Under the pieces are notes generated by a model. The model did no database searches. It worked only from the letters and a program-made list of their open reading frames with translations, and had not been told where the DNA came from. Shown here one piece after another: positions 31,896 to 39,038 of a stretch of DNA of 64,000 nucleotides. A program made the position numbers and the translations under genes. Positions within the stretch are counted from its first letter, which is position 1. Every line of letters begins with the position of its first letter. This DNA is from Paenibacillus silvae. GTDB taxonomy: Bacteria > Bacillota > Bacilli > Paenibacillales > Paenibacillaceae. The stretch is taken from assembly GCF_014639235.1 (NCBI RefSeq), contig NZ_BMFU01000019.1, positions 1-64,000 of the forward strand, written 5' to 3'.

Positions 31896-33713
31896 ATGAA
31901 ACAGTCATCTTCAGGCACAAGGCTGCTCCAGGGAGCGTTTATTCTAGGGCTTGCCGCCATCATCTCCAAAATCATCGGTGCTTTTCAGAAGATTCCATTG
32001 CAAAATCTTGGAGGAGACGGTGTTTTTGGCATCTACAACACGGTCTATCCGTTATATATGCTTATCATTACGCTTGCCGCTGCAGGGCTGCCGTTGGCTG
32101 TGTCCAAGTTTGTAGCAGAGCAGCAAGCGCTGGGCCAAGGGGAAGAGAGTCGCAGGATCATTCGAATATCCTCAATGCTGCTCGCAGGATTCGGATTCCT
32201 CACGGCTATTGTGATGTATGCCAGCGCGCCATGGATTGCAGCACTGATCGGCAATCAGCATGTTATTCCGTCGATTCGTGCTGCATCCCTGGCGCTGTTA
32301 TGTGTGCCGCTCATGACAGGTTTGCGCGGATATTTTCAAGGTATGCAGCAGATGATGCCTACAGCGATATCTCAGGTGGCCGAACAGACGGTGAGAGTAA
32401 CGGTTATGATCGTTGTACTATTATGGCTGATTCGTCAGGAGGCTTCGATCGAAACGGTTGCCGCAGGTGCAATGCTGGGCTCGGTGGCGGGCGGATGCGC
32501 CGGACTTGCCGTGATGCTAACATTCGTATACTGGCATCGTAGGAAAGAGCGGACAGAGCATGCAGAGCGTATGGTGGTTGGAGAAGCGTTGTATGCTAGT
32601 TCGGAGCGGGTGGAGGATACGGAAAAGACGGGACAGTTCGGGAGAGCTTTGCAAGATGGTCCCCGATATGCTGGAGGCAGGAACAAGAAAGATGAAAATG
32701 CGGGGGAAACGGGGGCATTGCGCAATGCTGCTGTGGCAGAAGCCGGTGGACAAGCTCTCGAGCTGAAGCGTACCACTGCAGAATGGATACGCACATTGCT
32801 GATCTATGCCATCCCTGTCTGTCTTGGCTCACTCGCAGTGCCGTTGATGAATCTGGTAGATACGTTCACGGTTCCGCGTTTGCTGCAGGGTGAAGGGCTG
32901 GATGAAGTGCAGACGATGGTCTCGTTCGGCATATACAACCGCGGCTTGCCGCTGGTGCAGCTGGTGACGATGCTGGCTACGTCACTCTCGGTGCTGTTTA
33001 TTCCGGCGATGGCCGAAGCACGTCTGAAGGGCGGGCCGGAAGCCGTCAGGCAGCAAGCAGGCACAGCGCTGCGCTGGTTCTGGCTTATCGGTCTGGCGGC
33101 ATCCGCAGGTCTTGCGGTGCTGGCTGATCCGATTAACCGCATGCTATACGGGGATGCCGCAGGCACCGAAGCATTGCGGTATATGGCGCTGACGGCAGCG
33201 GGCAGCACCGTCAGCATTATCGCGGCGGCGCTGCTGCAGGGCCTCGGCGCCGTGCGCGCTCCCGCGTTCAGCATGCTGACAGCCGCAGGCGTCAAGGTGC
33301 TGCTGAACGTCATGCTTGTGCCGGCGCTGGGCATCAGCGGCGCGGCGATTGCGGGCGCAGCCGCCTATATGCTGGCGGCTGGCCTGAATGTGGCGCTGCT
33401 GGCGCGGCTTACCGCCATGCGCCCTGCCCCTGGCGCCGTCCTGGCGAAGCCGGCGCTGGTGATCGCCGCCATGAGCCTGGCGGCGCTGGGCATGGCCTGG
33501 GCCGCCGAAGCGGTGCTCGGCGGCGTGGGCATCGCAGCCACGCATCGGCTGGCTGCGATGGGCGTGAGCCTGCTGGGCATTGCCGCAGGCACAGCCGTGT
33601 TTGTGCTGGCCGCGGCCCGGACAGGGCTGCTGACCGCCGCAGAGCTGGCGGCCTTGCCGAAGCTGGGGCCGCGTCTGGCGGGGCTGCTGCGCAGACTGCG
33701 TGTACTGCGCTAA
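31896..33713 (+). CDS. yabM: SpoVB/YabM-like polysaccharide flippase
   Basis: This encodes a 605-residue multispan membrane protein of the MOP/MATE superfamily, the group that includes SpoVB and lipid-II-type flippases. It has about 14 hydrophobic segments, beginning with a typical GAFILGLAAIISKIIGAFQKIPLQNLGG-type N-terminus (split: GAFILGLAAIISKIIG, then FQKIPLQNLG). Between the sixth and seventh segments lies a hydrophilic insertion of about 70 residues (roughly 212-285) rich in Glu, Arg, Gly and Lys. Homologues are near 530 residues, so the insertion explains the extra length. Codon use shifts to very high G+C in the last third (33000-33710). The gene is at the yabM position between spoVT and yabN. 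The ligand is unknown. Confidence 0.88.
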   Translation: MKQSSSGTRLLQGAFILGLAAIISKIIGAFQKIPLQNLGGDGVFGIYNTVYPLYMLIITLAAAGLPLAVSKFVAEQQALGQGEESRRIIRISSMLLAGFGFLTAIVMYASAPWIAALIGNQHVIPSIRAASLALLCVPLMTGLRGYFQGMQQMMPTAISQVAEQTVRVTVMIVVLLWLIRQEASIETVAAGAMLGSVAGGCAGLAVMLTFVYWHRRKERTEHAERMVVGEALYASSERVEDTEKTGQFGRALQDGPRYAGGRNKKDENAGETGALRNAAVAEAGGQALELKRTTAEWIRTLLIYAIPVCLGSLAVPLMNLVDTFTVPRLLQGEGLDEVQTMVSFGIYNRGLPLVQLVTMLATSLSVLFIPAMAEARLKGGPEAVRQQAGTALRWFWLIGLAASAGLAVLADPINRMLYGDAAGTEALRYMALTAAGSTVSIIAAALLQGLGAVRAPAFSMLTAAGVKVLLNVMLVPALGISGAAIAGAAAYMLAAGLNVALLARLTAMRPAPGAVLAKPALVIAAMSLAALGMAWAAEAVLGGVGIAATHRLAAMGVSLLGIAAGTAVFVLAAARTGLLTAAELAALPKLGPRLAGLLRRLRVLR

Positions 33714-34039
33714 CCCAAGCATCGCAGCTGCAGCCAGTGTCTGCCCTGCCCTGCTGACTATTTTCCCGATTATATAAGTGCCAGGCTTAAAACCAGCAGG
33801 ATATGCTTCGTGTTTTTTCTTGTGTGCAAGAATGCAAAGAATGGGCAGCGGAAGGTCTGCCAAACACCCGTGATGCAGATGAAATTATTGGATATCTACA
33901 GATTCTGTTATAATACGTGTAATTATCGAGCGCCAACCTGTTCGGTCGGAATAGACTTGTTTATTGTTCATAAATGTGCCAAAGGGCCAAAGAAATAAGC
34001 ATTTACGAGCAGGGCGGTTCGGATGGAGGTTTAATCGCA
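33714..34039. other. Intergenic region before yabN
   Basis: These 326 bases contain a possible sigma-A promoter, TTGGAT (33888-33893) and a perfect TATAAT (33909-33914), but with a 15-base spacer. I see no clear terminator for yabM and no gene. Confidence 0.35.
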
Positions 34040-35533
34040 ATGAGTGCAGCGTTAACAGTGGTAGGCTTGGGTTCCGGGGATGCGGACCAACTTACATTAG
34101 GTATTATTAAAAAAATGAAGCATGCGGCTACATTATATGTACGCACATTGGATCATCCGGTATTGAATGATCTGCAGCAGGAGGGGCTGGAGATGACGTC
34201 GTTTGACGCCATCTATGAGTCCAAATCCTCTTTCCCGGAGGTCTACGAGGAGATTGCAAGCCAACTGATCGAGGCTGCGCGTACAGGGGCTGTGGGTACC
34301 GAGATTGTCTATGCCGTACCGGGCCATCCGATGGTAGCCGAAGCCAGTGTAAGACTGCTGAAGGAGCGCTGCCCGCAGCAGGGAATTTCTCTGCGAATCA
34401 TGGGCGGGGAGAGCTTTCTGGATGAAGCATTTATCCGTCTGGGCTTCGACCCCATTGAAGGCTTTCAGCTGCTGGACGCCAGCAGTCTGAATCCTGAACT
34501 GGTTCAGCCGCAGCTGCACACGTTAATCGGGCAAGTATACGATGTATTCACTGCTTCGGATGTGAAGCTGTGTTTGATGGAGGTTTACCCTGATGATTAT
34601 CCCGTGTATGTAGGCCATGCACTTGGTGTGCAGGGTCAGGAGGTCATTCACAAGGTGCCGCTGCATGAACTGGATCGTACCCCCGGCTATGGCAATCTGT
34701 CGTTAATTTACGTTCCTAAAAATACAGATGATACGCTGCGCCGTCGCTCCTTTGCGCGGCTGCATGAGATCGTCAACATTCTTCGCAGCCCGGGTGGCTG
34801 CCCGTGGGATCAGGAGCAGACACATCAGTCCATTCGTAAAAACCTGATTGAAGAAACATACGAGGTCATTGAAACCATTGATGAGGATGACCCAGACCAT
34901 ATGAAGGAGGAGCTGGGGGACTTGCTGCTGCAGATCATGCTGCACTCCCAGATGGAAGAAGAGATCGGCACATTTAATGTGTATGATGTGATCGAGGGGT
35001 TGAATGATAAGCTGATCTTCCGTCATCCTCACGTTTTTGGTGATAATCAGGCCGAAGATGCGAATGAAGCGTTGCAGAACTGGGAACAGATGAAGGCAGA
35101 GGAGAAAAAGCGCAAAGGTCAGGATGTGCAGAAGGCTTCTGTGCTGGATGGCATACCACGTGATCTGCCTGCGCTTATGAAGGGCTACAAGCTCCAGAAG
35201 AAAGCGGCCAAAGTTGGCTTTGACTGGGATAATGTGGAGGGCGTGTTTGCCAAAATCGAGGAAGAGCTTTCCGAACTGAAGGAAGCCGTGCAGCAGGGGC
35301 ATGATGCCGAGGCTCGCAAGCTGGAACTCGGGGATGTACTGTTTGCTACAGCTAACGTGGCGCGTTTTATTGATACTGACCCGGAGGAGGCCCTTGCAGC
35401 CACCAACCGCAAGTTTGTCGCCAGATTCCAATTCATCGAGGATCGACTGCGTGAGCAGGGCAAAACTCCTGCGGACAGCTCCGTAGATGAGATGGAACAG
35501 TTCTGGCAGCAAGCCAAGAAGGCAGGACTATAG
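34040..35533 (+). CDS. yabN: Tetrapyrrole methylase / MazG nucleotide pyrophosphohydrolase fusion
   Basis: This encodes a 497-residue two-domain protein. Residues 1-230 are a SAM-type tetrapyrrole (corrin/porphyrin) methylase domain with ALTVVGLGSGDADQLTLG and YAVPGHPMVAEASV. Residues about 260-490 are a MazG domain with SPGGCPWDQEQTHQSIRKNL, then EETYEVIETID and EELGDLLLQI, the EExxE and ExxD metal ligands, repeated in weaker form further on. MazG parts cleave NTPs to NMPs and may clear abnormal nucleotides; the role of the methylase part is not known. GGAGGT before the ATG at 34040 fixes the start; the longer frame to 33974 is an extension. Confidence 0.93.
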   Translation: MSAALTVVGLGSGDADQLTLGIIKKMKHAATLYVRTLDHPVLNDLQQEGLEMTSFDAIYESKSSFPEVYEEIASQLIEAARTGAVGTEIVYAVPGHPMVAEASVRLLKERCPQQGISLRIMGGESFLDEAFIRLGFDPIEGFQLLDASSLNPELVQPQLHTLIGQVYDVFTASDVKLCLMEVYPDDYPVYVGHALGVQGQEVIHKVPLHELDRTPGYGNLSLIYVPKNTDDTLRRRSFARLHEIVNILRSPGGCPWDQEQTHQSIRKNLIEETYEVIETIDEDDPDHMKEELGDLLLQIMLHSQMEEEIGTFNVYDVIEGLNDKLIFRHPHVFGDNQAEDANEALQNWEQMKAEEKKRKGQDVQKASVLDGIPRDLPALMKGYKLQKKAAKVGFDWDNVEGVFAKIEEELSELKEAVQQGHDAEARKLELGDVLFATANVARFIDTDPEEALAATNRKFVARFQFIEDRLREQGKTPADSSVDEMEQFWQQAKKAGL

Positions 35534-35869
35534 GAATTTATTTTGCGAAACGATCCAAACTTCTTATTTCAATGAAGCCAGCCCATATGTTATGATTATA
35601 CGAACATGTGTTCATGACGATATGCGAAACCTGATAAATGAATGGAATTACAGGTAATTGGCGGTGTTTAACAAGAGAACGTTTCGGGTACTGGACTTAG
35701 ACGAATCTCTGCGATCGTGCGACAAATGCTAAAAAAAGTCGCAGACCAAGGCAGGAATTCAGCATGCAAGCCAGAATACATGTGTAGTAACCCGTGCGAG
35801 GATTAGCTTGGCCCACATAAGGCTGCTAGGCCCGCAGATACTTTTTTTTCAATTTGGGAGGCTTTTAAC
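35534..35869. other. Intergenic region and leader of hup
   Basis: These 336 bases hold no gene I can support. TATGAT near 35590 could be a -10, without a good -35. Close to hup, the segment GTCGCAG (35738-35744) can pair with either CTGCGA (35709-35714) or TGCGAC (35718-35723), two mutually exclusive stems in the probable hup leader. Confidence 0.35.
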
Positions 35870-36142
35870 ATGAACAAAACAGACTTGATCAACAACATTT
35901 CTAACAAAAGCGGTTTGACTAAGAAAGATGTCGAGTCCGTATTGAATGGCTTTTTGGGCGAAATTACAGATGCACTTGCTAGCGGCGACAAAGTACAATT
36001 GATCGGCTTTGGCACTTTTGAAACCCGCAAACGCTCCGGTCGTACCGGACGTAACCCGCAAACAGGGAATGAGATCGTGATTCCTGAGTCCACTGTTCCT
36101 GCATTCAAAGCAGGTAACAAACTTAAAGAAGCTGTAAAATAA
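35870..36142 (+). CDS. hup: HU-type nucleoid DNA-binding protein
   Basis: This encodes a 90-residue HU protein, which bends and compacts DNA as a dimer. The start MNKTDLINNISNKSGLTKKD, the core IGFGTFETRKRSGRTGRNPQTG (the DNA-grasping arm with Arg-rich loop and Pro63 region) and the end VPAFKAGNKLKEAVK are typical. The ATG follows GGGAGG by about 10 bases. The stop TAA overlaps the rqcP ATG (TAATG), so the abundant HU message also carries the ribosome quality-control gene. B. subtilis has hbs elsewhere; here it is inserted between yabN and yabO. Confidence 0.97.
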   Translation: MNKTDLINNISNKSGLTKKDVESVLNGFLGEITDALASGDKVQLIGFGTFETRKRSGRTGRNPQTGNEIVIPESTVPAFKAGNKLKEAVK

Positions 36143-36420
36143 TGCGTCTTGATAAATTCCTGAAGGTATCTCGGCTGATCAAACGCCGCACGGTAGCCAA
36201 AGACGTTTCTGAACAAGGACGTGTTCTGGTGAACGGACGGGAAGCGAAGCCTAGCGCTGCTGTTAAAGTAGGCGATGAGCTGACGGTTCAGTTTGGTCAG
36301 AAGCTGGTCACCGTGAAGGTGGAGCGTCTTGCCGAGAGTACCAAGAAGGATGAGGCGAGCAGCCTCTATACCTTGGTTAAGGAAGAGCCGATTGCCAAGG
36401 ATAACGGGATGGACTGGTAG
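36142..36420 (+). CDS. rqcP: S4-domain ribosome quality-control factor RqcP
   Basis: This encodes a 92-residue S4 RNA-binding protein (YabO, Hsp15-like). RqcP binds the 50S-peptidyl-tRNA complex with RqcH and supports Ala tailing of stalled nascent chains. The S4 core is MRLDKFLKVSRLIKRRTVAK, with VNGREAKPSAAVKVGDEL following. It has no separate ribosome binding site; its start overlaps the hup stop by one base, so it is read by translational coupling. A terminator separates it from yabP, though yabP may also be read from this message. Confidence 0.94.
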   Translation: MRLDKFLKVSRLIKRRTVAKDVSEQGRVLVNGREAKPSAAVKVGDELTVQFGQKLVTVKVERLAESTKKDEASSLYTLVKEEPIAKDNGMDW

Positions 36421-36458
36421 TTCCGGTTCCGTACATGTATCATTTTATAGTGTTTCAA

Positions 36459-36490
36459 ACGCCCTTCCGGTATCGGAAGGGCGTTTTTTA
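36459..36490 (+). terminator. Terminator after rqcP
   Basis: The stem AACGCCCTTCCG-GTA-TCGGAAGGGCGTT is followed by TTTTT. Confidence 0.9.
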
Positions 36491-36589
36491 TGCCTGCAGC
36501 AAGAGAGAAAGGAATTGATCTGTGGGCAGAGGTTCTATTCTCTGGCACTCATCCATAAGCTATGTACTAAAGAAGGAGGGGTACATGCC

Positions 36590-36877
36590 ATGGTTGAGCA
36601 CGGAGGGAAGGCCAAACAGCATCATTTGAGCATGCAAAATCGGAAACTGCTGGATTTGACAGGAGTCTCCAATGTGGAGAGCTTTGACAGTGAGGAATTT
36701 CTGCTACAGACCGAGCTTGGGCATCTGACCATCCGGGGGCATAATTTACATATCAAAAACCTGAGCCTGGAGGAAGGTTTGTTATCCATTGAGGGCACGG
36801 TCAGCTCGCTTCAATATCTGGACCCCGGTTCCCAGTCCAAAAACAGTAAAGGCCTGTTCGGCAAGATGTTCCGATGA
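36590..36877 (+). CDS. yabP: Sporulation protein YabP
   Basis: This encodes a 95-residue protein of the YabP family, a small beta-rich cytosolic protein made during sporulation and needed for efficient spore formation in B. subtilis. The core QNRKLLDLTGVSNVESFDSEEFLL (split: QNRKLLDLTGVSNVES, then FDSEEFLLQTELG) and the LTIRGHNLHIKNLSLEEGLL segment are family marks. GGAGGGG about 10 bases before the ATG at 36590 defines the start; the frame opens much earlier, inside rqcP. Its end overlaps the yabQ start (ATGA), as expected for an operon with yabQ. Confidence 0.92.
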   Translation: MVEHGGKAKQHHLSMQNRKLLDLTGVSNVESFDSEEFLLQTELGHLTIRGHNLHIKNLSLEEGLLSIEGTVSSLQYLDPGSQSKNSKGLFGKMFR

Positions 36878-37464
36878 TTCTGGATGCGCAGTGGATCACA
36901 CTGACCTGGATGCTGTTATCGGGAGTCGTGATGGGCGTGGCTTACGACAGTTACCGGGTACTGTCTGGTCAGCTGCGATTTCCAAGGTGGAGCATCCATA
37001 CGCTTGATCTGTTGTACTGGGTTGCTTCCGCGCTGTTCGTGTTTCGGATGCTGTACGCCGGAAACCATGGACAGCTGCGGTTTTATGTCTTTTTGGGGCT
37101 GATTATCGGGGTTTGCTTCTATTTTTGGCTTTTAAGTGTTACAACCCAGCGTTTTGTGGTAATGTTAATTAAACTCGCAAGAACACTGATCCAGTGGTGT
37201 GGACATATCCTTAACATCCTGATTGTGATGCCAGTGAAGGGAATATATCGATTAGTACGTGTATTATTCGGCTTTATGCTTGCGATACTAATATTCCTGG
37301 GCAAACTGGTGCTGCAATGTTTAATCCCTTTCGGCAAATTGTTCCGCTGGATGTTCAGGCCGCTACTGAGATATTGGGTAACGCCTCGATGGATGGTCCA
37401 GGCGGGTACAAGAATTGCAGCGATATGGAAACGCTGGTTTCAAGGAGGTCCAGGTAATGAGTAG
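36874..37464 (+). CDS. yabQ: Spore cortex protein YabQ
   Basis: This encodes a 196-residue membrane protein of the YabQ family, which in B. subtilis sits in the forespore outer membrane and is needed for cortex formation. It has about four or five hydrophobic segments (roughly 8-28, 42-60, 68-88, 110-150) and a basic C-terminal tail. The motif MGVAYDSYRVLSGQLRFPRW early in the protein is typical. It overlaps yabP by four bases and divIC by eight, so the three form one unit. The next gene is for cell division. Confidence 0.92.
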   Translation: MILDAQWITLTWMLLSGVVMGVAYDSYRVLSGQLRFPRWSIHTLDLLYWVASALFVFRMLYAGNHGQLRFYVFLGLIIGVCFYFWLLSVTTQRFVVMLIKLARTLIQWCGHILNILIVMPVKGIYRLVRVLFGFMLAILIFLGKLVLQCLIPFGKLFRWMFRPLLRYWVTPRWMVQAGTRIAAIWKRWFQGGPGNE

Positions 37465-37792
37465 AACACCTGTGAACAGAAAGAAAAGTCCAGCCAATCA
37501 AGGGAAGTCTGCCGGTGCGCGAAGACGTCTTATGATCTGGTTGACATTTGTAACCTGTTTTGCCATCTGGGCGGGATATACCTTTCTGGTGCAGAATGCG
37601 CAAATTTCGGACAAGAGTTCTTATTTGGCCCAACAGCAAACATCCCAGCAGGATACGAAGCAGCAGCTGGAACAGCTGAAGTATGAAGTCAGCCGGTTGA
37701 AGGACCCTGAATACATAGGACAGCTGGCACGAAAAAAAGGATACTACCTGCCTGAAGAAACACCAATTCAGGTTGAAGGGGCAGGGAACTAA
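37457..37792 (+). CDS. divIC: Cell division protein DivIC
   Basis: This encodes a 111-residue bitopic membrane protein. A basic cytosolic N-terminus (about 1-32) is followed by one membrane segment (about 33-55), then an extracellular coiled coil with the heptads of QDTKQQLEQLKYEVSRLKD and the conserved PEYIGQLARKKGYYLPEE. DivIC pairs with FtsL and DivIB at the septum. The frame opens at 37415, but AAGGAGG (37442-37448) is spaced for the ATG at 37457. It overlaps yabQ by eight bases. Confidence 0.95.
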   Translation: MSRTPVNRKKSPANQGKSAGARRRLMIWLTFVTCFAIWAGYTFLVQNAQISDKSSYLAQQQTSQQDTKQQLEQLKYEVSRLKDPEYIGQLARKKGYYLPEETPIQVEGAGN

Positions 37793-37886
37793 TGGAATTT
37801 GGTCCTTTGCTGAGCAAGGCCTGATTTCAATACGTCTTATGCGGTTAAATCGGAAAAAATAGGCTCTCCAATGGGCGCTTGCTCAG

Positions 37887-37916
37887 TTGACCTTGGTTTA
37901 TGGCATAAGGTATAAT
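37887..37916 (+). promoter_or_regulatory. Sigma-A promoter of yabR
   Basis: TTGACC (37887-37892), an 18-base spacer and a perfect TATAAT (37911-37916), about 75 bases before the yabR start. Confidence 0.7.
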
Positions 37917-37991
37917 TACAAGTAGCGCAGCATTGATTTTGGCATTCAAAAAATCGGGTTGTATATTTTTAAGGGAGGATCATTTTATTCT

Positions 37992-38516
37992 ATGGCAATT
38001 GAAGTGGGCACCAAGTTAGAGGGCAAGGTGACAGGAATCACGCATTTTGGAGCATTTGTGGATCTGTCAGGAGGTGTCACGGGTCTCGTTCACATCTCGG
38101 AAATCGCCGACAATTATGTCAAAGATGTCAACGACCACCTGAAGCTGAATGACCAAGTCACAGTAAAGGTTATCAACGTTGACAAGGACGGCAAGATCGG
38201 ACTTTCCATCAAACAGGCTGTTGACAAACCGGTTGAGCAACAAACACAATCCAGACCCCCAAGAGCTCCTAGACCGGAACGCAGTGGAGGAGATCGCGAA
38301 CGATTCGGCGGCGGAGGCCCAAGTGGTGGCCAAGGTCGTGGTGGCGGCGGTGGATTTAACCGTGACCGCGGAGGCCGTTCTTTCAAGCCCGCAGCAGGCA
38401 AACCTTCATTTGAGGATAAAATGTCACGCTTCCTGAAAGATAGTGAAGAACGTATTTCTTCGCTTAAGAAGAATACAGAGGGCAAACGCGGCGGCCGTGG
38501 CGCGAAGCGTGTGTAA
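37992..38516 (+). CDS. yabR: S1-domain RNA-binding protein YabR
   Basis: This encodes a 174-residue protein. Residues 1-72 are an S1 RNA-binding fold (LEGKVTGITHFGAFVDL, GLVHISEIADNYVKDVNDHL, VKVINVDKDGKIGLSIKQA). The linker (about 80-130) is a Gly/Arg-rich RGG-like stretch, and the C-terminus has the family segment SFEDKMSRFLKDSEERISSLKK followed by a basic GGRG tail. The protein resembles small S1 factors that bind mRNA or ribosomes; its target is unknown. GGGAGG (37973-37978) lies about 13 bases before the ATG; the longer frame from 37959 contains this site and is rejected. Strong sigma-A promoter upstream. Confidence 0.92.
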   Translation: MAIEVGTKLEGKVTGITHFGAFVDLSGGVTGLVHISEIADNYVKDVNDHLKLNDQVTVKVINVDKDGKIGLSIKQAVDKPVEQQTQSRPPRAPRPERSGGDRERFGGGGPSGGQGRGGGGGFNRDRGGRSFKPAAGKPSFEDKMSRFLKDSEERISSLKKNTEGKRGGRGAKRV

Positions 38517-38548
38517 TCTGTCCAACCTGATTTGAATATATAAGCAGA

Positions 38549-38578
38549 ACCGTTAGCCAATCGGCTGACGGTTTTTTT
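38549..38578 (+). terminator. Terminator after yabR
   Basis: The stem ACCGTTAGCC-AAT-CGGCTGACGGT, one mismatch, is followed by seven T residues. Confidence 0.85.
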
Positions 38579-38949
38579 GTGCTTCCCCAGGTTATTTTCA
38601 GTGAATGTTGAATTGGCGTTGTATTCCGATTCTGATTTCGGCGAAACATCGGAGAGGAATTCGTTTTATGCTGAGCCATGACATCATTCCCGCACTCCAC
38701 CGTACCGCTAGACGGAATGATAAGAACATTTGTCGTCTACCAGTTTTTACCGACAGGTTTCCGTGGCATTCCCCAGTTATCCTGCTCAGATCGTGGCGAC
38801 ACCTTCCAGCTTCACGTTCAAAATCAGACATGCGGATCGGAGCAGGTCTGCTCTGGAATACGAGAAACCACAATAGGGCCGAGGGTTTAACACCATCGCG
38901 CCGCGAATGTTTCTTTTGTCGTAAACTTTTTGCAGCTCGTCCAGCTATT
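38579..38949. other. Intergenic region upstream of spoIIE
   Basis: About 370 bases lie between the yabR terminator and the spoIIE promoter. Some frames are open, but none has a ribosome binding site or known motif. In B. subtilis two tRNA genes lie here; I see no tRNA. TGTCGTA (38917-38923) and TGTCGTC (38731-38737) are near matches to the Spo0A box. Confidence 0.4.
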
Positions 38950-38982
38950 CTGACAAACTACGTCTTGCATTCTATCTATAAT
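38950..38982 (+). promoter_or_regulatory. Probable Spo0A-activated sigma-A promoter of spoIIE
   Basis: CTGACA (38950-38955) and a perfect TATAAT (38977-38982) are separated by 21 bases, too long for unaided sigma-A but typical of the Spo0A-activated spoIIE and spoIIG promoters in B. subtilis. A near-consensus Spo0A box, TGTCGTA (38917-38923), lies just upstream. Confidence 0.6.
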
Positions 38983-39038
38983 CAGAACCATCGAGAATGA
39001 AACACGAAATCAAATCAATCGAATGGGGTGCCTTGAGC

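Noticed and set aside
31862..32542. A 226-codon frame overlapping yabM in another frame
   Set aside because: Rich in Cys, Arg and Ser, typical of a shadow frame; the flippase frame has clear membrane segments and family start.
38579..38996. tRNA genes expected between yabR and spoIIE by synteny with B. subtilis
   Set aside because: I looked for a T-loop and acceptor stem on both strands and found none.
38605..39000. A 131-codon open frame upstream of spoIIE
   Set aside because: No ribosome binding site, odd composition rich in Arg, His and Ser, and it runs through the predicted spoIIE promoter.
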